64,000 nucleotides of DNA from Burkholderiales bacterium (GCA_030604135.1 JAUVWL010000001.1:186001-250000); one strand, 5' to 3'; numbered from the stretch's first letter, positions 37,428-46,306 are shown. Made by a program: numbers and translations. The notes: generated by a model from the letters alone, not told the origin.

Positions 37428-38099
37428 ATGACCCGTTTCAACGGCATTCAGGCGGTGTTGTTCGACCTGGACGGAACGCTGCTCGACAGTGCACCGGATC
37501 TGGCCGCAGCTGCCGAGCGCATGCGCGCCAGGAGGGGCATGCCGCCACTGGGCCTGCCCGCCTACCGGGCGCTGGCCAGCTCCGGCGCCCGCGGCATGTT
37601 GCACATGGCATTTGGGCTGGGGCCCGATGACGAGGGGTTCGATACCCTTCGGCACGAGTTCTTCACCGAATACGAGTCGAGCATGACCGAGCACTCCAAG
37701 ATATTCGACGAGGTCGAGGAGTTGCTGACCAGTCTGCTGGACGTGGGCCTTCGCTGGGGGGTGGTGACCAACAAGTCGGAGCGTTTCACACGGCCCCTGA
37801 TCCGTTCGATGGCCTTGTTCGAAACCGCAGAAACCGTGATCAGCGGTGACACGACCGCGCACGCCAAACCGCACCCGGCGCCGCTGTTCGAAGCTGCGCG
37901 ACAGATGCGCCTGCCGACACAGGCCTGCATCTACGTGGGCGATGACTTGCGTGACATCCTGGCCGGTCGTTCGGCCGGCATGGGCACGGTGGCGGCGCTG
38001 TACGGTTATCTGGGTACGGGCCCCCACGTGAGCACCTGGGGGGCCGACGCCGAGGTGGATTCTCCGTTGCAGGTCTTGAAATTGCTCGAACTGCCTTAA
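37428..38099 (+). CDS. gph: Phosphoglycolate phosphatase (HAD family)
   Basis: A 223-residue HAD-superfamily hydrolase. The nucleophile motif is FDLDGTLLDS (about 12-21), motif II is VVTNKS and motif IV is YVGDDLRDI. The UbiG-Gph pairing is common in betaproteobacteria, where the enzyme removes 2-phosphoglycolate. The MurNAc-6-phosphate phosphatase MupP is a close relative and cannot be excluded. ATG 37428 lies two bases after the ubiG stop. The stop codon overlaps the ssrA -10 element. Confidence 0.88.
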   Translation: MTRFNGIQAVLFDLDGTLLDSAPDLAAAAERMRARRGMPPLGLPAYRALASSGARGMLHMAFGLGPDDEGFDTLRHEFFTEYESSMTEHSKIFDEVEELLTSLLDVGLRWGVVTNKSERFTRPLIRSMALFETAETVISGDTTAHAKPHPAPLFEAARQMRLPTQACIYVGDDLRDILAGRSAGMGTVAALYGYLGTGPHVSTWGADAEVDSPLQVLKLLELP

Positions 38100-38102
38100 G
38101 AT
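38074..38102 (+). promoter_or_regulatory. Promoter of ssrA
   Basis: TCTTGA (38074-38079), a 17-base spacer and TAAGAT (38097-38102) lie within the end of gph. The -10 contains the gph stop codon. The tmRNA 5' end is 11 bases downstream. Confidence 0.55.
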
Positions 38103-38112
38103 AGGCCACTCA

Positions 38113-38489
38113 GGGGCTGCACTGGTTTCGACGTGGGTTCGGGCACGCAGCAGGGCATGTCGAGGTTCTGTCACCTCGTAAAACCGCAGAAAAAAACTAA
38201 CTGCAAACGACGAACGTTTCGCACTCGCCGCTTAATCCGGTGAGCCTTGCAACAGCAGGCCGATAGGCTGGGCAAGGGCGGTCGCAAGACTGTCCAGGCT
38301 GCAAGGGAATTTTTATCGGCTGGCTTCGCGTCGGGTACCTTGGCGCGGAGTGAGACCAAAGGGTGCTGGTTGCCTGCGTAGCGTGTCGCTGCGCGACGCG
38401 GGCGGCGAGATCCAAATCAGACGACTACACATGTAGAACTGCGCGAAGAAGGCTTGCGGACGGGGGTTCAAATCCCCCCAGCTCCACCA
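38113..38489 (+). ncRNA. ssrA: Transfer-messenger RNA
   Basis: One-piece tmRNA that rescues stalled ribosomes. The 5' end GGGGCTG pairs with the 3' CAGCTCC before an encoded CCA, including a G-U at the third pair as in tRNA-Ala. The 3' TTCAAAT T-loop lies in CGGGGGTTCAAATCCCCC. The tag frame at 38203-38235 encodes ANDERFALAA and stops with TAA, a typical betaproteobacterial tag. The stretch between tag and 3' end has the usual pseudoknot-forming GC-rich segments. Confidence 0.98.
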
Positions 38490-38500
38490 TACCTCATGAC

Positions 38501-38540
38501 AAAGGCCGCCAGAACTGAATTTCTGGTGGCCTTTTTCTTT
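38501..38540 (+). terminator. Rho-independent terminator of ssrA
   Basis: AAAGGCCGCCAGAA pairs with TTCTGGTGGCCTTT, with one G-U pair, around the loop CTGAAT and is followed by TTCTTT. Confidence 0.93.
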
Positions 38541-38568
38541 GGACGTTTACATCGCTACAGGGCTGTGC

Positions 38569-39972
38569 ATGCCGAGTCTGGACCAATCGGAACCGCTGTC
38601 CGCTTCAAACGAGCTGGCTGACGCAGCAAGTCACCTGGGAGCCCGTGTGGTGGAGTGCTGCCTGGCGGACTTCTCTTCGGTTGCCCGCGGCAAGCGGCTG
38701 ACCACGCAGGAATGGGTCGCTCAAGCGGGCTGCAAGCTGCCTTCGGTCCTGCTGGGCATGACCATCACCGGCGGTTCGCCCAGCCAGGTGTTTGGCCCTC
38801 TGTTGCCGGCCGGCTATGTCGATCTGCAGCTGGTGCCCGACCTCGGGACCCTGGTTGCCCGGCCGGGTCGACCCGGCGAGGCCACGGTGCTCTGCGACCC
38901 TTCAGGTTCCTGGTGGTCGGCGCCTTTGGGGCGAGCGGTTCACGCGAGCGAGTTCTCCCCCCGGGCCGCCTTGAAGCGGGTGGTCCAGGCCTACGAGGCT
39001 CAAGGTCTGCGCGCCACGGTGGCGCCGGAGCTGGAGCTGTTCCTGTTGCAGTGCGAGCCCGATGGCCGCGCCGTCGGCAGTGCCAGGCCCAGCACTTTTT
39101 CTCCCGTGCGGGAGCGGGCCTGCGATGCGTATTCCCTGGAGCGCTGCAGCCATTTCGAACCCTATTTCGACGAGCTTTGGCAGGCGTGCGAGAGCTGGGG
39201 CATTCCGGTTTCGGGCTACCTGCACGAGGCCGCGCTGTCACAGTTCGAGGTGAACTTCCTGCCCGGTGCGCCATTGGAACAGGCGGACGCGGTGTTCCGG
39301 TTCAAGCGCCTGGCCAGGGAAATTGCCGCCCGCCACGGGTTTCTGGCCAGCTTTGCGGCCAAGCCTTTCCTGGACCAGCCGGGCACCGGCATGCACTGGC
39401 ATTTCAGTGTGCAGCGCACCCATTCCGATCGGGACTGGCCGCACCTGTTTGCCACACCCAAGGGTGCACCCAGTCCGCAGCTGATGCATTTCATCGCCGG
39501 TTTGCAGCGGCACACGCCATCGGCCATGGCCCTGTATGCCCCGTTCGACATGTCGTTCGACCGGATTGCATTGAGCGACGCATCGCCCACCCACGCGGAC
39601 TGGGCGCATGATGACCGGCAGGTGGCCTTTCGAATTCCCGCGTCGGGTCCGCAGTCGGTGCGGGTGGAGAACCGGCTCCCGGGAGGTGATGCGAACCCCT
39701 ACCTGACGGTGGCTTCAACACTGGCTTTTGGCCTGTCGGGTCTCAATGCATCGCTGCTTCCGGTGGACAGCAAGCCTGACGAGCTGGTTTTGCCACGACA
39801 GTTGCCCGATGCACTTACAGCGCTGGAGTCCAGCGGGGCTGTTCGCGACATGCTGGGCGCACCCTTGATCGACCTGTTTGTGGCGCTCAAGCGCCACGAG
39901 CACCAGGAGCGCGCAGGGCTGGACCAGCCTCGGTTGGACTGGGACCTGAGGCACCTCATCGAGCTGGCATGA
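38569..39972 (+). CDS. Glutamine synthetase-family ligase (gamma-glutamylamide synthetase type), copy 1
   Basis: A 467-residue GS-fold enzyme, likely a gamma-glutamyl-amine ligase (ATP + glutamate + amine), like PuuA, IpuC or AtdA1, not the housekeeping GlnA. The GS motifs are degenerate but in order: APELELFLL (Glu metal ligands), FEVNFLPG, KPFLDQPGTGMHWHFS and the glutamate-binding VENRLPGGDANPYL. The TTG at 38539 is inside the ssrA terminator, so ATG 38569 is preferred. It overlaps the methyltransferase gene by four bases. A second paralogue lies at 41031-42521. The substrate is unknown. Confidence 0.82.
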   Translation: MPSLDQSEPLSASNELADAASHLGARVVECCLADFSSVARGKRLTTQEWVAQAGCKLPSVLLGMTITGGSPSQVFGPLLPAGYVDLQLVPDLGTLVARPGRPGEATVLCDPSGSWWSAPLGRAVHASEFSPRAALKRVVQAYEAQGLRATVAPELELFLLQCEPDGRAVGSARPSTFSPVRERACDAYSLERCSHFEPYFDELWQACESWGIPVSGYLHEAALSQFEVNFLPGAPLEQADAVFRFKRLAREIAARHGFLASFAAKPFLDQPGTGMHWHFSVQRTHSDRDWPHLFATPKGAPSPQLMHFIAGLQRHTPSAMALYAPFDMSFDRIALSDASPTHADWAHDDRQVAFRIPASGPQSVRVENRLPGGDANPYLTVASTLAFGLSGLNASLLPVDSKPDELVLPRQLPDALTALESSGAVRDMLGAPLIDLFVALKRHEHQERAGLDQPRLDWDLRHLIELA

Positions 39973-40673
39973 AGGGCGTTGGATTGAACGACGCTGGGGT
40001 GGGGCAAGCATCCGTGAGCGAGAGCCATAAAGGTCCACATTGCCCGGTCTGCCTGACACAGGGCAGCAACTGGTTTGCCGCGCCGCGTGCGCGCACCTAC
40101 TGGCGCTGCGTGCACTGCGAGGCCACGTTCATGGATCCTTCGGCCAGGCCTGCCCCGTTGGTCGAAGAGGCCGAGTATCGACTGCATGTCAACGCGGTCG
40201 ATGACCCGGGTTACCGCCGCTTTCTTGCGCGCCTGGCCGAACCCTTGCTGGCGCGACTGCCGCCGGGCAGCGCAGGGCTTGACTTCGGTTGCGGGCCTGG
40301 CCCGGCGCTGGCGGCCATGCTGAGGGAGGCGGGGCACGCCGTGGCCTTGTACGACCCGCTGTTTTTTGATGACCCGCGGGTGCTGTCGCAAAGCTACGAC
40401 TTTGTGTGCTGCAGTGAGGTGGCCGAACACTTCCACCGGCCGGCCGAGGCGTTTGACCGCCTGGACAGGCTGATGCGCCCTGGGGCCTGGCTGGGTGTGA
40501 TGACCGGCTTTCTGGACGACGGGGTCGACTTCGAACGCTGGCACTACCGGCGCGACCCGACCCACGTGGTCTTCTACCGTGAACAGACCTTCCGGGTTCT
40601 GGCGCAGCGCCACGGCTGGTGGTGCGAGTTTCCGGCCAACAACGTGGCCCTGATGCGCAAGCCGGTTGCCTGA
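39969..40673 (+). CDS. Zinc-ribbon class I SAM methyltransferase
   Basis: A 234-residue protein. Cys25, Cys28, Cys47 and Cys50 form a zinc ribbon (CPVC and CVHC). A Rossmann methyltransferase fold follows with motif I LDFGCGPGPALAA (about 104-116) and FVCCSEVAEHF. The start overlaps the GS-like stop (ATGA), so the two are coupled. The acceptor is unknown. In context it could modify the same amine or its glutamyl product. It is convergent with the ferredoxin gene. Confidence 0.75.
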   Translation: MKGVGLNDAGVGQASVSESHKGPHCPVCLTQGSNWFAAPRARTYWRCVHCEATFMDPSARPAPLVEEAEYRLHVNAVDDPGYRRFLARLAEPLLARLPPGSAGLDFGCGPGPALAAMLREAGHAVALYDPLFFDDPRVLSQSYDFVCCSEVAEHFHRPAEAFDRLDRLMRPGAWLGVMTGFLDDGVDFERWHYRRDPTHVVFYREQTFRVLAQRHGWWCEFPANNVALMRKPVA

Positions 40674-40686
40674 GCCGGAGAGGCGG

Positions 40687-41010
40687 TCAGTGCTGGCTGG
40701 CGGGCAGGTGCACCACCATGCCGTCGAGCTCCGGCTTGAGCAAGACCTGGCAGCTCAGACGGCTGCTGGGCTGGACCGGGCTGGCCGCGAAATCGAGCAT
40801 GTCGGCCTCGTCGCGACTCGGTGGCGGCAGTTGCTCTGCCCAGGGGGCGCCGATCATGACATGGCAGGTAGCGCAGGTGAGTGTGCCGCCGCAGTCGGCT
40901 TCGATGCCGGTGATGTTGGCGTCGACGGCGGCCTTCATCAGGCTCTGGTCCGGGGTGGCCCGCAGGGTCTGTTCGCTGCCGTCGGCGGCGATGAATCGGA
41001 TCGAGATCAT
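40687..41010 (-). CDS. [2Fe-2S] ferredoxin
   Basis: A 107-residue plant/adrenodoxin-type ferredoxin with ligands Cys40, Cys46, Cys49 (CGGTLTCATC) and Cys87 (LSCQVL). It lies 20 bases after the second GS-like gene on the same strand, downstream of the Rieske oxygenase. It therefore probably carries electrons to that oxygenase. No ferredoxin reductase gene is nearby, so a shared one must serve. Confidence 0.92.
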   Translation of the reverse strand: MISIRFIAADGSEQTLRATPDQSLMKAAVDANITGIEADCGGTLTCATCHVMIGAPWAEQLPPPSRDEADMLDFAASPVQPSSRLSCQVLLKPELDGMVVHLPASQH

Positions 41011-41030
41011 GGTGCTGTGTTCTGTCAGGT

Positions 41031-42521
41031 TCAGATGCGGCTGAAGTACTCGCGGCGGTCGAATTCGAGCTTGTCTTCGGCTTCGGCATGGCGCGCCGCC
41101 TCGGCACGCTTGATGCGCAGGAAGTGTGCCGTGGCGGCTGGCCCGAGGCCGCTGGCGAGCACGGTGTCAGCCTGCAAGGCATCGAGGGCAGCCCCGAGTG
41201 TGGCAGGGATGTGGGGGTGGCCGGGGTCGTAGGGGTCTTCACTGGCTCCCGGTGGTGTCAGTGCCTTCTCGATGCCGTCCAGGCCGGCGGCAATCTGTGA
41301 GGCCATGTAGAGGTAAGGGTTGGCGGCGGGTTCGCCCAGGCGGTTTTCGATGCGGGTGGCGGGGTCGCCCGGTGCGCCGACGACGCGAAGCATGGCACCT
41401 CGGTTGTCTCGGCCCCAGACCGCTGCCTTGGGCGCCAGGGCGTTGGGCCGGAAGCGTCCGAAGCCGTTGGCGGTGGGTGTGCACAGGCAGGCCAGGGCAT
41501 CGGCATGAGCCAGCAGGCCGGCCAGCCACTGGCAACCCATGTCGGAGAGGGTGTGGCTGGCGGCCAGGCCGTCGCTACCGGGTGCAGGGGCCGGGCGGGC
41601 AAAGACGTTGCTGCCGTCGTCCAGCCGGACCAGCGACTGGTGCAGGTGCCAGCCGCTGGACATGATGTTGGGGAATGGCGGGCGGCACATGAAGGTGGCC
41701 AGGTAGCCGGCCCGCCGCAGCGCCTGGCGAACGCCGTTGCGGAACAGCACCATCTGGTCGGCCGCGGTCAGGGCATCGGTGGCGTCGAACACGGCCTCGA
41801 TCTGGCTGGGGCCGAGTTCGATTTCCAGTGACTGCAGCGGCAGCCCCAGGGCCTGGGCCGTGTCCTGCACGATGCGCATCACCGGTTCGGCCATGTCGGT
41901 CATGGCCTCACCCTGCAGCTGATAGCCGGGGTGGATCATCTCGACGCGTGGGGGTTGGCCGGGCCAGGCCGCCAGCTCGGGGTCGAGCTGGGGGCTGGCG
42001 TCGAGCAGGCGGTAGACGTGGAACTCGACTTCCAGACCCACTTTCAGACCGTGGCCGGTACGGGCCAGTCGGGCCAGCGCATCCTGCAGAACGCGCCGGC
42101 TGTCCATGGGCACCGGGGTTCCGTCCTGGAACCAGGGCTGGCAGCGCAGCCACGCGGTGCCCGGTGACCAGGGCAGCATCAGCAGGCTGTCCGGGTCTGG
42201 CAAGAGCATCAGGTTGGCCGCGCCGGCAAAGCCGGGGATGTCGTCGGTGGCACCGCGCTCGAACACCTTCCAGGCGGTGCGATCGGCATGGTCCTTGAGC
42301 ATCAGGGTGCCGACCATGCCGACCCCTTCGCGCAAGGCGCGTGCGGCTGCGGCGGGCATCAGCGTCTTGCCTCGCAGCAGGCCGTGCGCGTCGCACCAGC
42401 TCAGGCGAACCCGCTCGACGCCGGCGTCTTCCATCTGTCGCAGGGCGCGCTCGCAGGCGGCTTCACGTGCCGGGTCGTGGATGCCGCAGCGGGCGGCAAA
42501 ACTGTCGGTCCAGTCGCTCAC
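41031..42521 (-). CDS. Glutamine synthetase-family ligase, copy 2
   Basis: A 496-residue GS-fold enzyme. Motifs in order are GLEVEFHVYRL, IELGPSQIEAVFD, MSSGWHLHQSL and the NRLGEPAANPYLYMA loop. The IELGPSQ and HLHQSL motifs are closer to classical GS than those of copy 1. The start is GTG 42521 (MSDWTDS), whose GTGA overlaps the Rieske stop by four bases; the open frame upstream lies within the Rieske gene. Being coupled to a Rieske oxygenase suggests gamma-glutamylation of an amine before or after oxidation, as in aniline degradation (AtdA1). This is inference. Confidence 0.82.
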   Translation of the reverse strand: MSDWTDSFAARCGIHDPAREAACERALRQMEDAGVERVRLSWCDAHGLLRGKTLMPAAAARALREGVGMVGTLMLKDHADRTAWKVFERGATDDIPGFAGAANLMLLPDPDSLLMLPWSPGTAWLRCQPWFQDGTPVPMDSRRVLQDALARLARTGHGLKVGLEVEFHVYRLLDASPQLDPELAAWPGQPPRVEMIHPGYQLQGEAMTDMAEPVMRIVQDTAQALGLPLQSLEIELGPSQIEAVFDATDALTAADQMVLFRNGVRQALRRAGYLATFMCRPPFPNIMSSGWHLHQSLVRLDDGSNVFARPAPAPGSDGLAASHTLSDMGCQWLAGLLAHADALACLCTPTANGFGRFRPNALAPKAAVWGRDNRGAMLRVVGAPGDPATRIENRLGEPAANPYLYMASQIAAGLDGIEKALTPPGASEDPYDPGHPHIPATLGAALDALQADTVLASGLGPAATAHFLRIKRAEAARHAEAEDKLEFDRREYFSRI

Positions 42522-43909
42522 GGCTTGACCACCTCTGCGGGTGCTGACGTGGTGCCGCGGTGGGGGTTTTGCCAGGGGGCTCCGGTGCGGCGGCGCTGCA
42601 CGGCGTCTTGCCACCAGCCGGACCAGCCGGCTGCGGGCGCGATGCCGTCGACCGTGTCGGGGCCGGTGATGAGGCTGTACAAGGAGGGGTCGGCAATGCC
42701 GGGCGGGGTCCCGCCGGCGGCCACGGTGTCCATGGCCTGCAGCAGCAGGCGGCGGTTGGCCATGATGACCTTGTCGGTGGTGCCCAGGTGTTCACGGGTG
42801 CGGTCCTGGATGGCGCCCATGCTCTCGCAGGCCCATTGGTCGTGCACGTTGATGTCGTCTTCCCCCATGCCCAGGTAGGTGCGGGACTGCTGTTCTTCGG
42901 GGTTGAACCCCCAGTGGTTGTGCCGGCCGGCCTTGGGGATGTAGCCGGGCAGGGTGACGGCAGGCAGGCGCTGCTTGCGCATGGTGTCCTTGTCCACCGG
43001 GGTGTCGAAGCTGGTGAAGAAGGCGTACCAGTAGTTGTGCGTGTCATCCACCGGCACATGCATCTGGGTGATGGTCATTGTGGGCGACAGTGGGATGACA
43101 AAGGTCTGCGGGAAGACAGCGTTGGTGATGCGCACGTGCATGAGCTCTTCCGTCATGCGCCTGAGCGCGGTGAGGCGGATACCCCAGGGCATGGCTTCGT
43201 GGCTGATGTCGGGCTGTCCGAATTCACGCATGACACGGGTCATGGGCCAGTGTTCGCCATCTTTTTCGCCCAGGCTGGCGCCGCGGAACTGCTTGCCGTA
43301 GCTGTCCTCCAGCGAAGCGTCGTTGAAAAAGCGGTGCAGGTAGGACGCGTGGGCGGGGTCGATGCCGACCTCGAAAGCCTGCAACCAATTGCAGTGCCAC
43401 AGGCCCTTGAAGGCAAAGCTGTGCGAGTCGGGCGCCTCGAAGCAGTCCAGGGCAGGCAGCGGTGGCGGGGTGGATCCCTCCGGCCCCAGCCAGGCAAACA
43501 GCACGCCGGCCCGGGTCTGCAGCGGGTAGCTGCGCTGACGGATGCGCTGGCACAGGGTGCTGCCGGTCGGTTCGGCCGGGGTCTCGGTGCACTGGCCGCT
43601 GATGTCGAACTTCCAGCCGTGAAAAGGGCAGCGCAGGCCATCGCCCTCGTTGCGGCCGTAGGCCAGATCGGCGCCGCGGTGCGGGCAGTCGCGGTCGAGC
43701 AGACCGAACTGGCCCTCGGCGTCCTTGAACAGCACCAGGTCCTGACCCAGCAGTCGGACCGCCTTCACAGGGCGGGTGGCCATGGCCGGGTCGAAGCGTG
43801 GGTCGAACTCGTCAAGCAGGGCCACGGGTTGCCAGTACCGGCGCAGCAGTTCACCTCCGGGTGTACCCGGTCCGACCCGGGTGAGTTTGTCGTTCTGTTC
43901 GGCTTTCAT
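42518..43909 (-). CDS. Rieske non-haem iron oxygenase, alpha subunit
   Basis: A 463-residue ring-hydroxylating/demethylating oxygenase of the phthalate-dioxygenase type. The Rieske cluster ligands are Cys75-His77 (CPHRGADL) and Cys94-His97 (CPFHGWKF). The mononuclear iron site is EVGIDPAHASYLH, with Asp184, His187 and His192. No beta subunit is encoded, so it is probably a homotrimer. ATG 43909 precedes the usual N-terminus (GGELLRRYWQPVAL). It is first in an operon with the GS-like ligase and ferredoxin, divergent from a GntR regulator. The substrate is unknown. Confidence 0.9.
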   Translation of the reverse strand: MKAEQNDKLTRVGPGTPGGELLRRYWQPVALLDEFDPRFDPAMATRPVKAVRLLGQDLVLFKDAEGQFGLLDRDCPHRGADLAYGRNEGDGLRCPFHGWKFDISGQCTETPAEPTGSTLCQRIRQRSYPLQTRAGVLFAWLGPEGSTPPPLPALDCFEAPDSHSFAFKGLWHCNWLQAFEVGIDPAHASYLHRFFNDASLEDSYGKQFRGASLGEKDGEHWPMTRVMREFGQPDISHEAMPWGIRLTALRRMTEELMHVRITNAVFPQTFVIPLSPTMTITQMHVPVDDTHNYWYAFFTSFDTPVDKDTMRKQRLPAVTLPGYIPKAGRHNHWGFNPEEQQSRTYLGMGEDDINVHDQWACESMGAIQDRTREHLGTTDKVIMANRRLLLQAMDTVAAGGTPPGIADPSLYSLITGPDTVDGIAPAAGWSGWWQDAVQRRRTGAPWQNPHRGTTSAPAEVVKP

Positions 43910-43936
43910 GGCATGGCCTAGGTTAGGAACTATGGG

Positions 43937-43952
43937 AAACGGTATACCGTTT
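43937..43952. promoter_or_regulatory. Perfect 16-bp palindromic operator of the GntR regulator
   Basis: AAACGGTATACCGTTT is exactly self-complementary and centred between two divergent genes, 27 bases from the Rieske start and 26 from the GntR start. GTATAC-centred palindromes are typical of FCD-type GntR regulators. It probably controls both directions. Confidence 0.75.
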
Positions 43953-43965
43953 TGAAGTTTCAGTG

Positions 43966-43971
43966 TACAGT
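43966..43971 (+). promoter_or_regulatory. -10 element of a possibly leaderless GntR gene
   Basis: TACAGT lies seven bases before the ATG at 43979, next to the palindromic operator, so a bound repressor would block the promoter. Confidence 0.4.
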
Positions 43972-43978
43972 CGATGGC

Positions 43979-44698
43979 ATGAGCTTGCAAGAATCCGTGT
44001 TGATGCAGTTGCGTGACCTCATCCTCAGCGGTGCGTTTCCGCCCGGGCAGCACCTGGCCGAGCAACAGCTGGCCCAGCGCCTGGGGGCTTCACGCACGCC
44101 GGTGCGGGCGGCACTGGTGCAGCTCGAACAGGAAGGGCTGCTGGAGGCCACCGAGACCGGCAAGCTGCAGGTGCGGCCCCACACCGCGCAGGAGGTCTGT
44201 GATGCCATTGCGGTGCGCGGTCACCTGGAGGGCATGGCGGCACGGCTGGTGGCCGAGCACGGCGTGTCACGGGCACTGCAGGGCGACTTGCAGGCCTGTC
44301 TGGACGAGGGCGACCGGCTGCTGTCCGCCCAGGCGCTGGACATCGACAGCTACGCCGACTATGCGCGCATGAACGACCGCTTCCACGCGCTCATCCTTCA
44401 GGCTTGCGGCAACCGCGCGCTGCAGCGGGCCGTGGCCCAGAACGACCGGCTGCCGTTTGCGCCGGCGTCGGCCATGCTGCCGATGCAGGGCACACTGGAC
44501 AAGGACCTCGACTGGATGCGCTATGCGCACCGCCAGCACCACATGCTGGTTGACGCCCTGCGCCGGGGGGAAGGCGCTCGCGCCCAGGCCCTGGCCACCG
44601 AGCACACCGAGGTGGCCCAGATGAACATGCGCCTGGCGCTGGAGCGGCGCAGCGAGTCACAGGCGGTGTTGCCGGCCATCCGGCTGGTGGTGGGGTAA
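43979..44698 (+). CDS. GntR-family regulator with FCD domain
   Basis: A 239-residue regulator. The N-terminal winged helix (about 5-70) has LAQRLGASRTPVRAALVQLEQEGLL. The all-helical FCD ligand domain (about 80-220) has the metal-binding pattern with ARMNDRFHALILQACGN. The FCD domain usually binds a carboxylate. It is divergent from the Rieske operon around a perfect palindrome and 42 bases ahead of the phosphorylase gene. It may control both groups. The start at 43979 is supported by family N-termini; a TTG at 43952 is rejected because it falls in the operator. Confidence 0.9.
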   Translation: MSLQESVLMQLRDLILSGAFPPGQHLAEQQLAQRLGASRTPVRAALVQLEQEGLLEATETGKLQVRPHTAQEVCDAIAVRGHLEGMAARLVAEHGVSRALQGDLQACLDEGDRLLSAQALDIDSYADYARMNDRFHALILQACGNRALQRAVAQNDRLPFAPASAMLPMQGTLDKDLDWMRYAHRQHHMLVDALRRGEGARAQALATEHTEVAQMNMRLALERRSESQAVLPAIRLVVG

Positions 44699-44728
44699 GC
44701 GCCAGCGACCACCGGAGCCAGGTCGGTG

Positions 44729-44734
44729 TATCGT
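44729..44734 (+). promoter_or_regulatory. -10 element of a probably leaderless phosphorylase gene
   Basis: TATCGT is followed by six bases and the ATG at 44741. No Shine-Dalgarno sequence is present. Confidence 0.4.
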
Positions 44735-44740
44735 TGCCGG

Positions 44741-46306
44741 ATGTCCAGCGAACACACCAACCATGCCACCGGCACGTTGCGCCTGCGCCGGGTGGGCATC
44801 GATACCTACCACGAGAACGTCGCCTACCTGCACCGCGACTGCGCCATCTACCGGGCCGAGGGCTTTCAGGCCCTGTCCAAGGTGGAAGTGCGGGCCAATG
44901 GCCGGCGCATCCTGGCCACGCTGAATGTGGTGGACGACGAGCGCATCGTCGGCTGCGATGAGCTGGGTGTGTCTGAAGATGCGTTTGCCCAGTTGCAGGT
45001 GCCCGACGGGCACCTGGCCACGGTCTCGCAGGCCGAGCCCCCGGAGTCGATTCCGGCCCTGTTTCGCAAAATCAATGGCGAGCGCCTGGGCCGCGAGGAT
45101 TTTCGGGCCATCGTTCGCGACATCGCAGACCTGCGCTATTCCAAGATCGAATTGACCGCCTTTGTGGTGGCCTGCAACCGCAGCGAACTGGACCGGGAGG
45201 AGGTCTACTTCCTGACCGAGGCCATGGTGGCATCGGGCCGTCAGCTGGACTGGCACGAACCGCTGGTGGTGGACAAGCACTGCATCGGAGGCATTCCGGG
45301 CAACCGCACGTCGATGCTGGTGGTGCCCATCGTGGCAGCCTATGGCCTGGTGTTTCCAAAGACTTCGTCGCGGGCCATCACCTCGCCGGCCGGTACGGCC
45401 GACACCATGGAGGTGCTGGCCAATGTCGAACTGCCGTTCGACCACCTGACCGACATCGTGCGGGCCCACCGGGGCTGTCTGGCCTGGGGGGGCACGGCCG
45501 ACCTGTCGCCGGCCGATGACGTGCTGATCTCGGTCGAGCGCCCCCTGTCCATCGACTCGCCGGGACAGATGGTGGCCTCCATCCTGTCCAAGAAGATCGC
45601 GGCCGGTGCGACCCATCTGGTGCTGGACATCCCGATCGGGCCGACCGCCAAGGTGCGCTCCATGCCCGAGGCCCAACGCCTGCGCCGCCTGTTCGAGTAT
45701 GTGGCGCAGCGTATGCACCTGTCGCTGGACGTGGTGATCACCGATGGCCGCCAGCCCATCGGGCGCGGTATCGGCCCCATGCTGGAGGCGCGCGACGTGA
45801 TGCAGGTGCTGGAAAACGACCCGGCGGCGCCGGATGACCTGCGGCAGAAATCGCTGCGCCTGGCCGGCCGCATCATTGAATGCAGCCCGGATGTGCGGGG
45901 TGGCGACGGCTTTCATATCGCGCGCGACATCCTGGACTCGGGTCGGGCGCTGGCCCGCATGCGGGCCATCATCGAGGCCCAGGGCGGGCGCGGCTTCAAT
46001 CACCAGCATCCCCCTTTGGGGGCGCTGAGCTTCGATGTGGCGGCGGATGCCGACGGCACCGTCATCGGCATCGACAACCTGCAGGTGGCGCAGATTGCCC
46101 GCCTGGCGGGAGCGCCCAAGGTCAAGGCCGCCGGGGTCGACCTGCTGCGCAAGCTGGGCGAGACGGTGCGGCGGGGCGAGCCCCTGTATCGGGTGCACGC
46201 CGCCTACCCGTCGGACCTGGAATTTGCGCGCCAGGCCTGTTTGCGCCACAGCGGCTATCGCATCGGGTCACCTGAGCAGATGCCGCAGGTGTTTGTGGAG
46301 TTCTGA
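44741..46306 (+). CDS. AMP phosphorylase / thymidine phosphorylase-family protein
   Basis: A 521-residue enzyme of the nucleoside phosphorylase II family. An N-terminal extension (about 1-85) precedes the domain with the phosphate-binding [12 protein letters not shown] and [18 protein letters not shown]. Length and N-terminal domain match archaeal AMP phosphorylase (NMP + Pi to ribose-1,5-bisphosphate + base) rather than the shorter bacterial DeoA. It is followed after three bases by a PRPP-synthetase paralogue. The two likely work in one nucleotide-ribose pathway. Which nucleotide it uses is not known. Confidence 0.85.
   Translation: MSSEHTNHATGTLRLRRVGIDTYHENVAYLHRDCAIYRAEGFQALSKVEVRANGRRILATLNVVDDERIVGCDELGVSEDAFAQLQVPDGHLATVSQAEPPESIPALFRKINGERLGREDFRAIVRDIADLRYSKIELTAFVVACNRSELDREEVYFLTEAMVASGRQLDWHEPLVVDKHCIGGIPGNRTSMLVVPIVAAYGLVFPKTSSRAITSPAGTADTMEVLANVELPFDHLTDIVRAHRGCLAWGGTADLSPADDVLISVERPLSIDSPGQMVASILSKKIAAGATHLVLDIPIGPTAKVRSMPEAQRLRRLFEYVAQRMHLSLDVVITDGRQPIGRGIGPMLEARDVMQVLENDPAAPDDLRQKSLRLAGRIIECSPDVRGGDGFHIARDILDSGRALARMRAIIEAQGGRGFNHQHPPLGALSFDVAADADGTVIGIDNLQVAQIARLAGAPKVKAAGVDLLRKLGETVRRGEPLYRVHAAYPSDLEFARQACLRHSGYRIGSPEQMPQVFVEF

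Noticed and set aside
38113-38568. Genomic island integrated at the ssrA 3' end
   Set aside because: The accessory-looking genes start right after ssrA, but I see no integrase and noticed no second copy of the ssrA 3' end. The normal ssrA terminator is intact.
38539-38568. TTG start for the first GS-like gene
   Set aside because: It lies in the T-run of the ssrA terminator and would add ten residues not typical of the family.
43952-43978. TTG start for the GntR regulator
   Set aside because: It begins inside the palindromic operator and adds nine residues before a normal GntR N-terminus.
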